Below are positions 1 through 10,570 of a DNA stretch of 64,000 bases, piece by piece (position 1 is the first letter of the stretch; every line of letters starts with the position of its first letter). The DNA is from Apoda limacodes. Taxonomy: Eukaryota > Arthropoda > Insecta > Lepidoptera > Limacodidae. The notes under the pieces were generated by a model that did no database searches, was not told the origin of the DNA, and saw only the letters and a program-made list of their open reading frames with translations. Location: contig OX291547.1 in NCBI GenBank assembly GCA_946406115.1, forward strand, positions 4,407,001-4,471,000, in the 5' to 3' direction. The position numbers and the translations under genes are program-made.

Positions 1-129
1 TCGGGCCGCTCATTCTAGCAAGTACTCGCTATGCCCTGCTTAGTTGTTCGGGTGGCTTATTCGAGCGAGTACTTGCAGTGCCCTACCTCTCTTAAATGGT
101 ACACCTTATATATTACACATACTAAATCA

Positions 130-900
130 AGGGTTAGTTAAGGTCGCAAATATATTTAACAATGACAACCAAAACAAATAGTTAATGTAGCTAACGTTAT
201 TTGTAACATACCAAATAATGTAGCTGCTACTGCTTAACATATTATCAATACTAACACAACTAATTATCTATATTGCCTAATACACTTGCACACTGCAAAC
301 AATAATTTTGGTAAAAGTTGCAAACATTATTTTCAGTACTAACTAAATAAATTATCTGGTATGCCTAAAACACTTGTACGTAGTAAATAAAAGTTTCAGC
401 AAATGTCGCTAATATGATTTGTGATATTACCAAAGGCAAATGCCAAAAGCAGCTAAAAATATATTCAGTACTAACTAAGTAGCTTGTCTATAGTCCCTAC
501 AATACTTTCAATCTGTAAGTAAAGTTATTGTCAAGTTATGGCAAAATAATCTGTTAGGAATAAGTAAGGAAAATATACAAAGCACTTAACTAAATTCGTT
601 AAAATAACAAGTAAATTTAGCTGCTACTGCAAAACATTACATAAAATATTACGAATTAGCTTATCTGACAAAACTAAAAAACTTAATAAATCTTAGTAAA
701 AATCTAAGTTGAAATCGTAAACAAAATCTGTAACCACAGCCAAGATGACTATCAAATACAGCTAAAATATTTCGTAGTGATAAGTAACTGAAAAGACCAG
801 CTACTGCTAAAAGTCATCAGATACTCTTAGCTAGAATAGCGAAAACCGAATGCAGTTATAGCTAAATACTGACATCTAAAATCTCTTCGTGGTTGTAACT
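130..900. repeat. Degenerate tandem repeat field, about 90-130 bp period
   Basis: Phrases recur with drift: CAGTACTAACTAA-like starts near 247, 334 and 465, each followed by a T-rich TTATCT/TTGTCT block and an ACACTT/ATACTT block, and TAGCTGCTACTGC recurs near 220 and 610. This fits an old, diverged satellite or minisatellite. I see no coding potential. The repeat boundaries and the period are estimates by eye. Confidence 0.4.
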
Positions 901-1789
901 AAAAACTTTGCTGTCCCTATAGTTTGTAATTTTTTTAGCAACCTTTACTAAAATTTAGTTTCTTTAGCTAATTTTTTCTTTCCGTGTAACAGCACCAGTT
1001 TAGCTAGTTGTTTATTAAACATGTTACATACAATAATGTAAAAAAAGTATATAACTAAACTAAAAATAATGGATGTATGTTTGTGAATCTTATATTAAAG
1101 GATTTAAATAAGGATTGAATAAGGCACTACTAGGATTAACACGGTGACTACACGCCGGTTTTAAGCCAAGCGAGAGTTTCCACGAAAATAGATTTTTCAC
1201 CCGGTTAACGGCATTAAAAATTTGGGAAAGCTTTACGGAAAAGTGTTTATTATTGCAAGGAACATAGGTTAGAAATAAAATTGTTGCATGAAATGTAAAT
1301 TCTAATTAAATTAAGTCCAACCGAATTAGACATGTAGCTCATGAGTTTAATTAGCAACAAAATAATCAAAATAAGTAGCAAAACCATAAGAACAAAAAAA
1401 CTAATAAACACATTGACCTACTGCCTGCTGTGACACCAAGTAACGACCTAAATCCAACATTTCCATTTTGTATCTGTGCTTGCAACAAGAGCAGGCATCT
1501 GCACTGAGCGGGTCGATTTATACGTCACGCCTCGTTTGGTGACAAACGGCCATACGGACTTGATGACGTAATATCTTCTCTTGAAACAAGTGTCCAATAG
1601 ATTCGAGTCTTATAAGTTGATATTATAATTTGTTTGACAATTCTAAGCTTCTTGCAAAACTCTCGCAGTAAAAGAAACCCGAGAGGGAGATTAATCAGCA
1701 AAATTTACAATTTTAATGAATTAGCTTAGAGCTATAAAAGTCTAGACACAGATTAACGAGTAGTTTGTGTCTAAGGAGCTTGTACTGAA
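901..1789. other. AT-rich sequence with nothing recognised
   Basis: No long reading frame, RNA gene or familiar repeat was seen. A short GC-richer patch around 1490-1570 has no recognisable content. Confidence 0.4.
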
Positions 1790-1895
1790 AAAATCCCGGC
1801 CAAGTGCGAGTCGGACTCGCTCACGAAGGGTTCCGCACCATTATCTATAAAAATGGCAAAAAAATAACGTTTGTTGTATGGGAGCCCGCCTTAAA
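1790..1895 (+). repeat. Lepidopteran dispersed repeat, 5' end fragment
   Basis: The segment begins CCCGGCCAAGTGCGAGTCGG and continues into ACGAAGGGTTCCGCACC, the head of a very common lepidopteran repeat of a few hundred bases. The matching tail (GACAGACGGACA ... GGTACGGAACCCTA) is missing, so this copy is truncated. Other pieces lie at 6275, 7722, 23695, 25215, 52500 and 57818. The identification is from memory of the family. Confidence 0.55.
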
Positions 1896-2035
1896 TATTT
1901 TCTTATTTTAATTTTATTATTCATCTTTAAAGTGAGTCTATTACTTAATATTCTGTTAATATTTCAAGCGTCTACCTGTTGCCGTAATCAATATCGAGCA
2001 AAAAATCTCGTTTGTTGTATGGCAGTGCATGTAGT

Positions 2036-2120
2036 ATGCATGCACCCGACTCGCATTTGTTTCCGTACCTACTACGGAATGCATGAGCCCGACTCGTATT
2101 TGTTTCCGTACCTACTACTA
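2036..2120. repeat. 43-bp direct duplication
   Basis: The block CCCGACTCG(C/T)ATTTGTTTCC followed by GTACCTACTAC occurs at 2045 and again at 2088, with a GCATG(A/C) word before each. It is a two-copy tandem duplication lying in the tail of the repeat fragment that starts at 1790. Confidence 0.7.
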
Positions 2121-2785
2121 CTACCTATTTTTATTGTTATTTGCTTTAGTTTTGGACCTTTCACTATAATCGTTTTAAGTTTGTACCGACCGATGTAATA
2201 CTATTTTAACAATACATCAAAATCATGTTTCTTGCATGTGAATGTCCCTATAAATTTTTACTTTTCGTATATTGAGTGATTTGTAAAAAAATCTGTTAAA
2301 ATAACAAACATTCTACTTTAGTTTATCGTTTCATCCATAAAGCTATGGACTACTTAAAAGTTCGTAAACCGCAATTTAAACTGTGCGAAAGCTTAAACTT
2401 TTACACAAACAAGTAGGAGAGAGTAAACTTTATTGAACCGATTTTATCATAACAGGATATACTACCGAATTATTTAATGAAAAAAAAAATTTATTCACAG
2501 AATAGCCAGGAAAGCTAGCTACAAAACATTAAGAAATAAATGTTTATGGTTAAGTTGTAACTAGTTAAAAGATAATCTACTAAGTTCTTCATTTCAATGA
2601 ACGTAACTCTAATTGTAACAAAATTGTATCAAGGGAATCTTTATCTATAAATTATTGAAATAAGGCTAAAACAATAATAATGTAGAAACAGAATCATTGT
2701 AGTCCTAAAGTTCAATTCATCTTTTCATAACCATTATTCGCCTTTTAAGTGCATAATTTTTTTTAGAAAAATTATTAGAATAGCT

Positions 2786-2788
<3 letters not shown>
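2121..2788. other. AT-rich sequence with nothing recognised
   Basis: Only short frames without recognisable motifs occur here. No repeat family was identified. Confidence 0.4.

Positions 2789-2830
<42 letters not shown>
2789..2830. repeat. (AT)n microsatellite
   Basis: An uninterrupted AT dinucleotide run of about 21 units. Confidence 0.95.
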
Positions 2831-2833
<3 letters not shown>

Positions 2834-3330
2834 TTATCAACAATGTAACAAAACACTGTTTTCTTTTTCTTTTTGTGTTTGTTTCGTCTGAAACGACATG
2901 TTAGTTTTGACATTCTCTTAGAAAAACCAAAACCTCTACAACTTAATGTCAGCAAGCAGACAATTAAAGCAGTTGGTATATATATATTTTTAATGGAATA
3001 AGAAATTAAAATATAACTCTCCTTTTATATGAACAACTTCCTCACACAAAAAGCAAAATATTAACATTAACTCAGCCCAAACCCGTTTTTTTCGGCAGGG
3101 TTGTTATTTATGTCAACGGTAGAAACGTAGTGACGCTTTAATCGAACCTTTTAATGTTGCCAGTTCATTATAAAATTGTCATAAGTACAAAATACAGACG
3201 TGATACAATTTAAAAGGCAGTCCAATATTAGTTACTATCCATTACTTATCTCGCATAGTGATTTCCCAAGAGACGACCGCAACTTAGCATATTTTCAAAA
3301 GAGTATCCAAATATTAAGACAAAACTAACA

Positions 3331-3400
3331 GACGCGTAGCGTAGACGCTTAACTTCGTGGCGTAGTCGCCAAGCTTCGTAGCGTAGACGCCTAGCTTCGA
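3331..3400. repeat. 21-bp tandem repeat, about 3 units
   Basis: Three adjoining units share TCGT(A/G)GCGTAG(A/T)CGC and a (C/T)(T/A)A(A/G)CT end. On the minus strand they read as the heptapeptide-like series GVYATKL / GDYATKL / SVYATRL within an 83-codon frame (3314-3565). I regard the frame as a by-product of the 21-bp (divisible by 3) period, not as a gene. Confidence 0.75.
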
Positions 3401-3656
3401 ATCAGAATCCGCGAATATTTTATTTTCCCAGGTAAACGTAACCTTCGATCTGTAAAATATATGTGTTAAAACAATACTTACAATTTGGGCAGTCATTTTG
3501 CAACTTTTACTTGGATAGCTAAATATCAATGTCGTTAAAATGAAATTAAAAGCTTTATTTCCCAAAAAAAGAATATCAAATTATTTTTTTTTAAATCAAA
3601 TGAGCAAGTTACTAGTTTCTACCGCTTCGGAATCATGCAATGCATGAATATTTATG

Positions 3657-4040
3657 CAATGGCTTCACATATATAGGTACAGCCGCATAACTATTTTTAC
3701 AATGGCTTCACATATACAGCCGTATAAGTAGCACCATTAGATCTTTATAATGGCTTCACATATACAGCCGTATAACTAGCACCATTAGATATTTATAATG
3801 GCTTCACATACACAGCCATATAACTAACACCATTAGATATTTACAGTGGCTTCACATATACAGCCGTATAACTAGCACCATTAGATATTTACAATGGCTT
3901 CACATATACAGCCGTATAACTAGCACCGTTAGATATTTACAATGGCTTCACAAATACAGCCGTATAACTATCACCATTAGTTATTTACAATGGATTCACA
4001 TATACAGCCGTATAACTAGCACTACTAGATATATACAATC
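3657..4040. repeat. 48-bp minisatellite, about 8 copies
   Basis: AATGGCTTCACATATACAGC recurs at 3701, 3749, 3797, 3845, 3893, 3941 and 3989 with an exact 48-bp step, and a first, looser unit starts at 3658. Each unit continues with CGTATAACTAGCACCATTAG. Copies differ by a few substitutions, most strongly at the two ends of the array, as usual for unequal exchange. Confidence 0.95.
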
Positions 4041-4312
4041 TGATGGCGGCGCCAGTTAGCTGCTGTTTTGTTTGCTGAAATTCTGCAAATTGCAATCTAT
4101 GCATCGACTTCGGCGCAAGTAAAATGAGAAATTAATGGACCATACTGATTTAATAACCGTAATCATGTGTTTTAATAGTATATACAATAACAGGGCTTTA
4201 CATAAGTCTTGAACAAAATTTATACAAGTTATTCAGACGCTCAACGTGTTCAGTACCAATTCTAATCTTTTAACACACACAGTAGTACACAGCTCAAATA
4301 GCAAACTAAAGT

Positions 4313-4565
4313 GACAATGGACAGGCTGGGCCCCATCGCTCATCCAACTGATAACCTTAGGGTGAGATAGGTTCTTAGTAGCACTCACGGATCGGGAAAC
4401 GCAGCCGTAGGAAAGCCTTCCTACCAGGTGGACACATGACCTGGTTGCAGGCGCAAGAAGCCGAGAGGTGCGGGCGGCTCAAGACCGGCGCTATGGAGAT
4501 ATATAGGAAGACCTACGTTCAGCAGTGGATGACTTACAGCTGCCTGCTGAGACGACGACGACAAT
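4313..4565 (+). pseudogene. LINE (RTE-like) 3' end remnant
   Basis: The 3' part contains AGGTGGACACATGACCTGGT, then a GCGGCTCAAGACCGG block and CCTACGTTCAGCAGTGGATG, closing in a GACGACGACGACAA tail. This matches the end of lepidopteran endonuclease-reverse transcriptase LINEs, whose proteins end near RWTDDL ... AQDR..W..L..AYVQQW and whose transcripts end in short GAT/GAC-like repeats. The frame is broken. Only the C-terminal tail and 3' UTR remain, as expected of a 5'-truncated insertion. The RTE assignment is from memory of the terminal motif. Confidence 0.55.
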
Positions 4566-4744
4566 CCTTAAAGATACTACAAAACAATTAATGTGTATAC
4601 GCCATGCATTTGGATGCTTCTTATTACTTCAAAAAAGTCAACACTAAAAAGAAATAATACCTTGAAAAAAAAAACGAGCATTTATTCCTGGATAGCTCCA
4701 TCAAGCAGGCAAAAACCAATTCTACAGATAAATGAACACTGACA

Positions 4745-4880
4745 ATGGATTACACTCTGAAAGCTCTCCCGTAACAGAACTCACTGGCGGAGACGAATCG
4801 AATTAAAGTGAAGTGTTAGCGTCGGGGCGATGGAAACATCCGACGCTAATGGGATTATGCGAACATATCCACAGATATGG
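4745..4880 (+). repeat. Dispersed repeat family X, copy A, with hairpin
   Basis: It shares GGATTACACTCTGAAAGCTC with copy B (11498) and the AGTGTTAGC ... GCTAATGG(G)ATTAT core with copies B and C (12365). The core holds a perfect 10-bp stem, TTAGCGTCGG at 4816-4825 and CCGACGCTAA at 4840-4849, with a 14-nt loop. No reading frame. The family is not recognised. Confidence 0.7.
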
Positions 4881-4974
4881 TTTAGTTTTGTTATCTGTGC
4901 TTTTAAACCAGAATTTGTTTCATAAGAGTATCCAAAAAGGTTCTCAGGACACGTAACATTTATCCATGTTAAAA

Positions 4975-5105
4975 ATTGAGCAACGTCGAGCGTGATTAGT
5001 CATTGAATGGGTGACCGTCTATGACACATTTTTATAGCTGGATGCTTTGGAGGACACGTTAAAACGTCGTTTGTGGCTGATGTAGCCATAAAAATAGCCC
5101 CTTAC
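4975..5105 (+). repeat. 5S rRNA-derived SINE fragment
   Basis: TGAGCAACGTCGAGCGTGAT followed by TAGTCATTGAATGGGTGACC resembles the 3' half of insect 5S rRNA (AAGCAACGTCGGGCG..GGT.AGTACTTGGATGGG.GACC), including the region of internal promoter box C. The following GGATGCTTTGGAGGACACGT block is not 5S and looks like a SINE body. The 5S 5' half is absent, so it is not a working 5S gene. A second piece is at 58934. Confidence 0.65.
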
Positions 5106-6086
5106 AACCAGGGTTGAAAATGGAAAAAGGAGCAAAAGAATAGGACGTAAAATAAGATATTTAAGGTAAAAAAAAAACTTAATTTAAAGCTTTAGGCAAA
5201 GAAAAATTTTTTTTTTTTGAGGAGAGCAGTAATTGGAATTAAAATTAAGAAAGCAGCCATCGCTGTACGAAGTCAGAGGTCTTCTTCAGCTTCAAAACTC
5301 TAGACAGTCGAGTGACACTGTATGCCAATTTACGTTATATACTTAATCAGCGAAGACTTTACCGTTGTATATATAGCAGAGGCATGTTTTCTTCAAACCA
5401 TTTTTCCTTTTACCTTTTTTCAATAAAATAAAAAATTAAGTTTTAACGAAGTTTACCCGATTTCAATTGTCTAAGTATAACAATTGGAATTTTACGATAT
5501 CATGAGTGTTCTAATTCGAAATATTAAACTTAACATATTAAATTCAAATGATAAAACTAAATAATATGGTACAGTATTCGAATTCAGTCTTCATCGTGGG
5601 ATTTCTACAGATCGCCTTCATTAACGGGGATAAATAAGATCATATTATGCCCGTCTCCATCTCACCAACTATCCTGGTGCTAAAAGCCAGGTCAGTGCGT
5701 TGCGACATTTAGAAATAATGTCCTTCGAAATCTAACACCGTGAGAACATTCTAGGTTCTTCTGCATTCTGTTAGCTATCACTGTGAACCAAAATGTATAA
5801 GGCGCTGTTCTAATACAAAGCGACTAAGTGGCCATCGCAAGTTGAAGGTCGTACGACCGCAAAATTAAACATACTAGATGTGAACTCTTGTGCGACACTT
5901 GCGATCACCGCATCGCGCGACCAATATGTTTGATTTCGTGAGAGCGAAGCCGAGCTTGGTCGGCCGATCGGTCGCTAGCGGTGAAAGGCGAATCTTCTTT
6001 TATTGTGTATGCAAAGCAACGATGTTCGCTCGATACCGCGATCATCCTATTAGGACACCTGAATCTAGACGCGTGGTCGCCTATTA

Positions 6087-6088
<2 letters not shown>
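5106..6088. other. No gene; one GC-richer patch at 5820-6088
   Basis: 5106-5819 is AT-rich without recognised features. 5820-6088 is clearly GC-richer and CpG-containing, with short frames on both strands that overlap each other and show no motif. A GCGACTAAGTGGCCATCGCA stretch near 5819 and TTGCGATCACCGCATCGCGC near 5899 are imperfect inverted relatives, which hints at a decayed MITE ending next to the (AT)n run. Confidence 0.35.

Positions 6089-6139
<51 letters not shown>
6089..6139. repeat. (AT)n microsatellite
   Basis: An AT dinucleotide run of about 25 units at the edge of a GC-richer patch. Confidence 0.95.
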
Positions 6140-6143
<4 letters not shown>

Positions 6144-6274
6144 GACTGATGTAATGCAATATTAAACTAAGTTTCTTGAATCAACCTACGTTGCTTTACC
6201 TACTTAACCTTAGTGATAAAACTCAGTGAGAGAGATCATTGGTTCAATAATACAACGTCACCCATTTTATTATT

Positions 6275-6340
6275 TAAAAACCGGCACAGTGCGTGCGAGT
6301 CTGGCTCGCGCATCGGGGGTGCCGTGCAAACTTATTATAT
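6275..6340 (+). repeat. Lepidopteran dispersed repeat, 5' end fragment
   Basis: AAAACCGGCACAGTGCGTGC followed by GAGTCTGGCTCGCGCATCGG is a diverged head of the same family as 1790. The two short overlapping frames starting at 6213 and 6226 run through it and are not genes. Confidence 0.5.
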
Positions 6341-7721
6341 GTTGTTGTATAGCATGCATATCAACTGTCTTGGCGCAAGTGGAAACTTGCCTTAATTTGC
6401 GTCCTTTGACTCACATAAGCGATGATCCAGATGATTTAATGGGTTTAGTCAGGCTCACTCTCACTTCTCGAAGTTGTCCCATAAGCTGCTGTTTGGTCTA
6501 GAATACCTTATACATGTTAACACACCTTTTACGCGCCCTATACGTACTTGCCTTTTGTACATTTATTTGATTATATTCCTGGCCGGAATCACTACAGGCC
6601 TCTGCACTTTTTATTTATAAATGATGGGGTCCGAACAGAATCTCACGTGGGGTAGAGGGGTGTATCACCTGCGGGAAAACTTTGTTAAATATCGTCAAAT
6701 CCTATACAATAATAATTATCTCAGCTATGCGAACGCCAAAAAGTAGCAAGTTACGTTTTTTTAAATATATCCAACGCATTAAAGCACAGATTAACTTATT
6801 TACACTAACGATACGCATTTTAAAAAACTCTAAATTAAAAATCTGACGATATCTCACTAAACTAATATAAGTGTAATTTGGCGTGCGATACTATGCAAAT
6901 AATTTTGCATCACATTAATTATACGGCAGCCAGACTGCGCCCGACACAGTGTGCTGTTGCGTTCACTTTAATATAATCTGTTACACTCTCGCACAGAAGT
7001 ACCACAAAGCTGGTAACTATATCAAGTTAATACTTAGTGTAACTTTTGTGATATAGGTAGCGGTCCGCATGGACAACCACAAGGATCGCTTAACTATTAA
7101 GTTAGTTTGAGTTGATTTCTTTTTAATAATTCATATGGACCGGTGGTCGACAACGGATAGCGAAGTACGACTACACGCTTTGTTGTACAACAACAAAAAA
7201 ATCCTTGCTCTGAACTGTGGGTATTTGTAGTGATATATGTGAAGTATTTGTATTATGTATGTAAAAACGTCACGGTTTAACCAACATTATCTTTTCATCA
7301 ACCACTGTAGTCCTGCGTGACAGGTGGTTAGATCATTACTGTTACAACACTGCTTCTAATAGCAATGTATCTGAACGAATATGCGCACTGTAAGGGTGTT
7401 TTAATGGGAGTTAAAAAAAGTGAGCAAAAATATTGAATATGTATCTTTAATATTATAATGGCAGGCGCTTTAAATTTGGCTAAACGTAGATTATCCTAAA
7501 TAAATAAACTAACAAGTGTTTGCGGTTTATTGTATTTTAAAAAAAGTAACTGATGTTATTGATTCAAAAAATGTGATTAAACGCATGAAGCCGACATGCA
7601 AAAAAACAGAAGACTGTCGTCTGACCAAACCTTTTTCATCATGTTAAGTCGGTCTTCATTTATTTTCCAAACAGAGTAGTCTAACCTGAAAATACAACCC
7701 TTTAATATTTAAGAATAAAAT
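6341..7721. other. No recognised features
   Basis: AT-rich sequence. No frame over 60 codons with motif content, no array and no RNA-like fold was noticed. Confidence 0.35.
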
Positions 7722-8030
7722 AATCGGTCAAGTGCGAGAATGGACTCCAAAAAAACTTAACAAAATGATCCTATAAGGGTTCCATTTCATAGATTTTTTC
7801 CCGTATTTGTGATGTAGACCTTGCTTTGTATGAATTTTTTCATTGCGTTGACTTAGAAGCCTGATTTTTTTACAGTTTTAAGGGACCGAAGATCTTAGTA
7901 TTTGATATAAATTTCAACTGGATAACTTCATGCGTGTGAAAAAGAGTCTTGACAGACAGACAGACGGACAATCGTATCGGACGATCCTATAAGGGTATCT
8001 TTTTCCTGAGGTACGGAACCCTAAAAACAC
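7722..8030 (+). repeat. Lepidopteran dispersed repeat, near full length
   Basis: It runs from AATCGGTCAAGTGCGAGAAT to GAGGTACGGAACCCTAAAAA and contains the diagnostic interior GTTGACTTAGAAGCCTGATT, a TTGACAGACAGACAGACGG block and an ATCCTATAAGGGT phrase. Having both ends makes it the reference copy in this window for the fragments at 1790, 6275, 23695, 25215, 52500 and 57818. Confidence 0.65.
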
Positions 8031-8484
8031 TAAACATCAATCTAAATTAAAAATAGTTGTTTTTTGTGAATGCTATTATATACCTAGCGTTATACAAATA
8101 GAACCGTTATATACAATTTATTTCCATTGAAAATTGAGAAGAGTCCGTAACAAGCGTAAAGAAGAAGTAGTAATACTGAGAAACCATTGTTGATTTACAA
8201 ACAATTGGAATCGATTCTTAGAATGAAAAGCGATTTATATTTGTGTTTGACTTCAACTATTGTTACTCCGACAGGATTTTGAAACCATTGAATACATCAT
8301 TGTTGAAGTTAACGAATCACGTGTATTATCTTGATGTTCCAAAAGTAGAAGTGGTAATTTCACTTACCTACAATACATTATAGTATTTTTTCTTTTCTTT
8401 ACTTTCTTCAATCGCACCGCTGGCTATGCGCTGTGCGGTTTCAGAGATCCTTTCTCTCGTTGTGGTATTAATGGAATAAAGTAA

Positions 8485-8565
8485 GGGAATGATTAGATTC
8501 TTAAAGGGTCGGCAACGGGCGCGTAATGGTGTTGCAAGCGTCCACAGGCTTAACATCAGGCATGC
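8485..8565 (+). mobile_element. LINE 3' tail fragment (jockey/CR1-type family)
   Basis: ATTAGATTCTTAAAGGGTCG, then GCAACGGGCGCGTAATGG and GTTGCAAGCGTCCACAGGCT, match the tail of the larger LINE at 46318-48010. The 62-codon minus-strand frame covering it is a shadow. Confidence 0.7.
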
Positions 8566-9540
8566 CTGTAGCTGGTTTGCTACTCGTATGTTTAAAAAAA
8601 AACATCTACGTATTTATGGCCAGTTGTACGTAACTTCGAATTGATACTGCTCTGACATACCTTTATACTTTTTAAATTACAAATATCGCGTATTAACAAT
8701 GAATTTTGCGCATTTATATTTTATTTCTTTAAATACAAAGAGAACTTCTTCATGAAGTTGTCAGTTTTGCAGTGGTCACCCAGTGTCACGGGTCTATCAT
8801 TAAATCTAATCTTGTTAGGAATATATAATTTATGAATTATCTGGTAAGTTTTTACGGAACCCACGGTACGCAAATCAAACTCACAGTTAAACTTTTTTCA
8901 GTATTATTTATGGCAATACTGTGTCTACTCGTACAGATAAATTGTTTACTATTTAGATATAAAATGTTGATAGGCCGAGTATAAAAATCAATAAAATGGA
9001 TTATATTATGAAACAAAAATAAATTATTCATCCAAATTACGGCGTAGTCATTCAAAACATCGTTGGCTAAAATCTGTAACAAACAAGAAACAAACAAACT
9101 GGAATCTGATTCGCTTTTGAGCAAAATCAACATGACTCACAGCTTCCCGACACCGCTTCGTCGCTTCGTCCGACAAGGAGCGAGCTTTCCTGAATTTCAA
9201 ATTATAGCACAATTGATATCAATTGTGGTCGTTAACTTGTATAGGTACTGAAGTTAATTGAATTTATTTTACATAACAATTAATGTTTGTAAACATGTGT
9301 CTACAACATTAAGCAACATGACATAACAGCGAGCCAAATACCCAAAATCTATTTAATCTTATAGATTGCCAATTCTTCATAGAACCAAGAACAATGTAAA
9401 AAATATACATATACAGAAAAAATCTGTCTTCGTTTAAGATTTTCTGAAGAAGTGTTTGGGTAAAACATATCATAATGCCATATCTATGGCAACAACATAT
9501 ATATTAATATATACTTTAATATCAAAGTCAAAATAATAAA
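8566..9540. other. No recognised features
   Basis: AT-rich. Overlapping short frames on both strands around 8852-9251 lack recognisable motifs. Confidence 0.35.
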
Positions 9541-9611
9541 CTGGATCCAAGACTTGAACTTTAACCCTCACCGATCGTGTAAATGCTCTGCCAATTAAAC
9601 TATCAAGGCAC
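9541..9611 (-). repeat. tRNA-like SINE head
   Basis: Read on the minus strand, the segment shows a box A-like TAGTTTAATTGGCAGAGC and a box B-like GTTCAAGTCTT about 40 nt later, the internal RNA polymerase III promoter arrangement of a tRNA. The ends do not form a seven-base-pair acceptor stem, so a SINE head or tRNA pseudogene fits better than a tRNA gene. Confidence 0.5.
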
Positions 9612-10058
9612 AACTCCTTCCAATAAAAATCCCGACTATATCCCCGATATGGAAATGGGTACGCTCGTTACTAATGTAACGACACATAACTACAAGGGTA
9701 ATAATAACTACTGTAGGGTTTGCAGGTTAACCAGGTTCATTGTTTTGACTGCATGATATGAAAATATTTATTTATATTGGTTATAGCAATACAAATGTAA
9801 AATAATGTATCTTTATAACATTATTACATTGCGCCACTATAAATCAGTAATCAAGCAATGTCTGTCTGTAGTCTGTATGTACTTAAAAGGTGTTCCAAAA
9901 AATAATCGGGTTAAGGTACATACCGTGATACCCCTTGACTAAAAGAAACCTACGTACGGCCAGGTCGACTTTCACCTCAACGTCGATCTAAGGTTGGGGT
10001 CAAACGGAATGGAGCCTGATGCGGGCCAGATCGCTTCGGTGAGCTGTTCAGAATGAGT

Positions 10059-10168
10059 TCTACTCTCAGAGTAGAGTTGCGCAAATCATATCACTGAAAA
10101 GAAAGGGAGATATATATCTTTTTAATCTAAGATATATATCTCGCTTTTATATCTCGCTCAGAGCGAGA
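10059..10168. repeat. Cluster of three perfect hairpins
   Basis: Three consecutive perfect stems: TCTACTCT/AGAGTAGA (10059-10075, 1-nt loop), GAGATATATATCTT/AAGATATATATCTC (10107-10120 with 10129-10142), and TCTCGCTC/GAGCGAGA (10152-10168, 1-nt loop). They lie just downstream, in LINE sense, of the inverted LINE tail at 10186, whose poly-A end faces them. Confidence 0.8.
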
Positions 10169-10185
10169 CATAGAACGGAGTAACT

Positions 10186-10345
10186 TTTTTTTTTTTTATA
10201 CCACTAAGGTGGCAAACAAGCCTACGGTCCGCCTGATGATAATCGGTCACCGTAGCCTATGGACGCTTGCAACACCAAGGGCATCACTCGCGCGTTGCCG
10301 ACACTTCAGAAATCTAATAACTTCTTTTTTGAAGAACCCCATACT
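10186..10345 (-). mobile_element. LINE 3' tail fragment, inverted
   Basis: The plus strand reads poly-T, then ATACCACTAAGGTGGCAAAC, CCTACGGTCCGCCTGATGAT and the GACGCTTGCAACACCA block, ending near TTTGAAGAACCCC. This is the complement of the 3' tail of the LINE at 46318-48010, with its poly-A preserved. Confidence 0.8.
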
Positions 10346-10399
10346 GATGTAATCAGCTATTTATGAAACTGAACTGTTTGATTGATTACCGAGAGATAA

Positions 10400-10570
10400 G
10401 ATAGAGCTGAGACTCAGAGACCCTCAAAGGATGCAGAGATGGGCCGGCTCAATTGGCAGACACTCTATGCCACCGTCGTAATTCGTAGCCTAGCGTGCGG
10501 GACGCTAGATGGCGACTTGGTAGGTCGTAGGCCAAGTAAGGCTGGAGCGATGGCCTTAGCTTGAGTGCCG
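10400..10570 (+). pseudogene. LINE C-terminal remnant (possible RTE-like)
   Basis: GGATGCAGAGATGGGCCGGC translates to RMQRWAG, resembling the conserved R.RWAGH(I/V)AR segment near the C-terminus of RTE-type endonuclease-reverse transcriptases. Downstream GTAGGTCGTAGGCCAAG would correspond to the GRRPGRP-like basic stretch. The frame is interrupted by stops. The evidence is short, so the assignment is tentative. Confidence 0.35.

Noticed and set aside
3314..3565. 83-codon minus-strand frame with heptad-like YATKL repeats
   Set aside because: The repeat comes from a 21-bp tandem repeat, which cannot create stops if one unit has none. The rest of the frame is motif-free.
4975..5026. Possible 5S rRNA gene
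   Set aside because: Only the 3' half is present, it differs at conserved positions, and SINE-like sequence follows.
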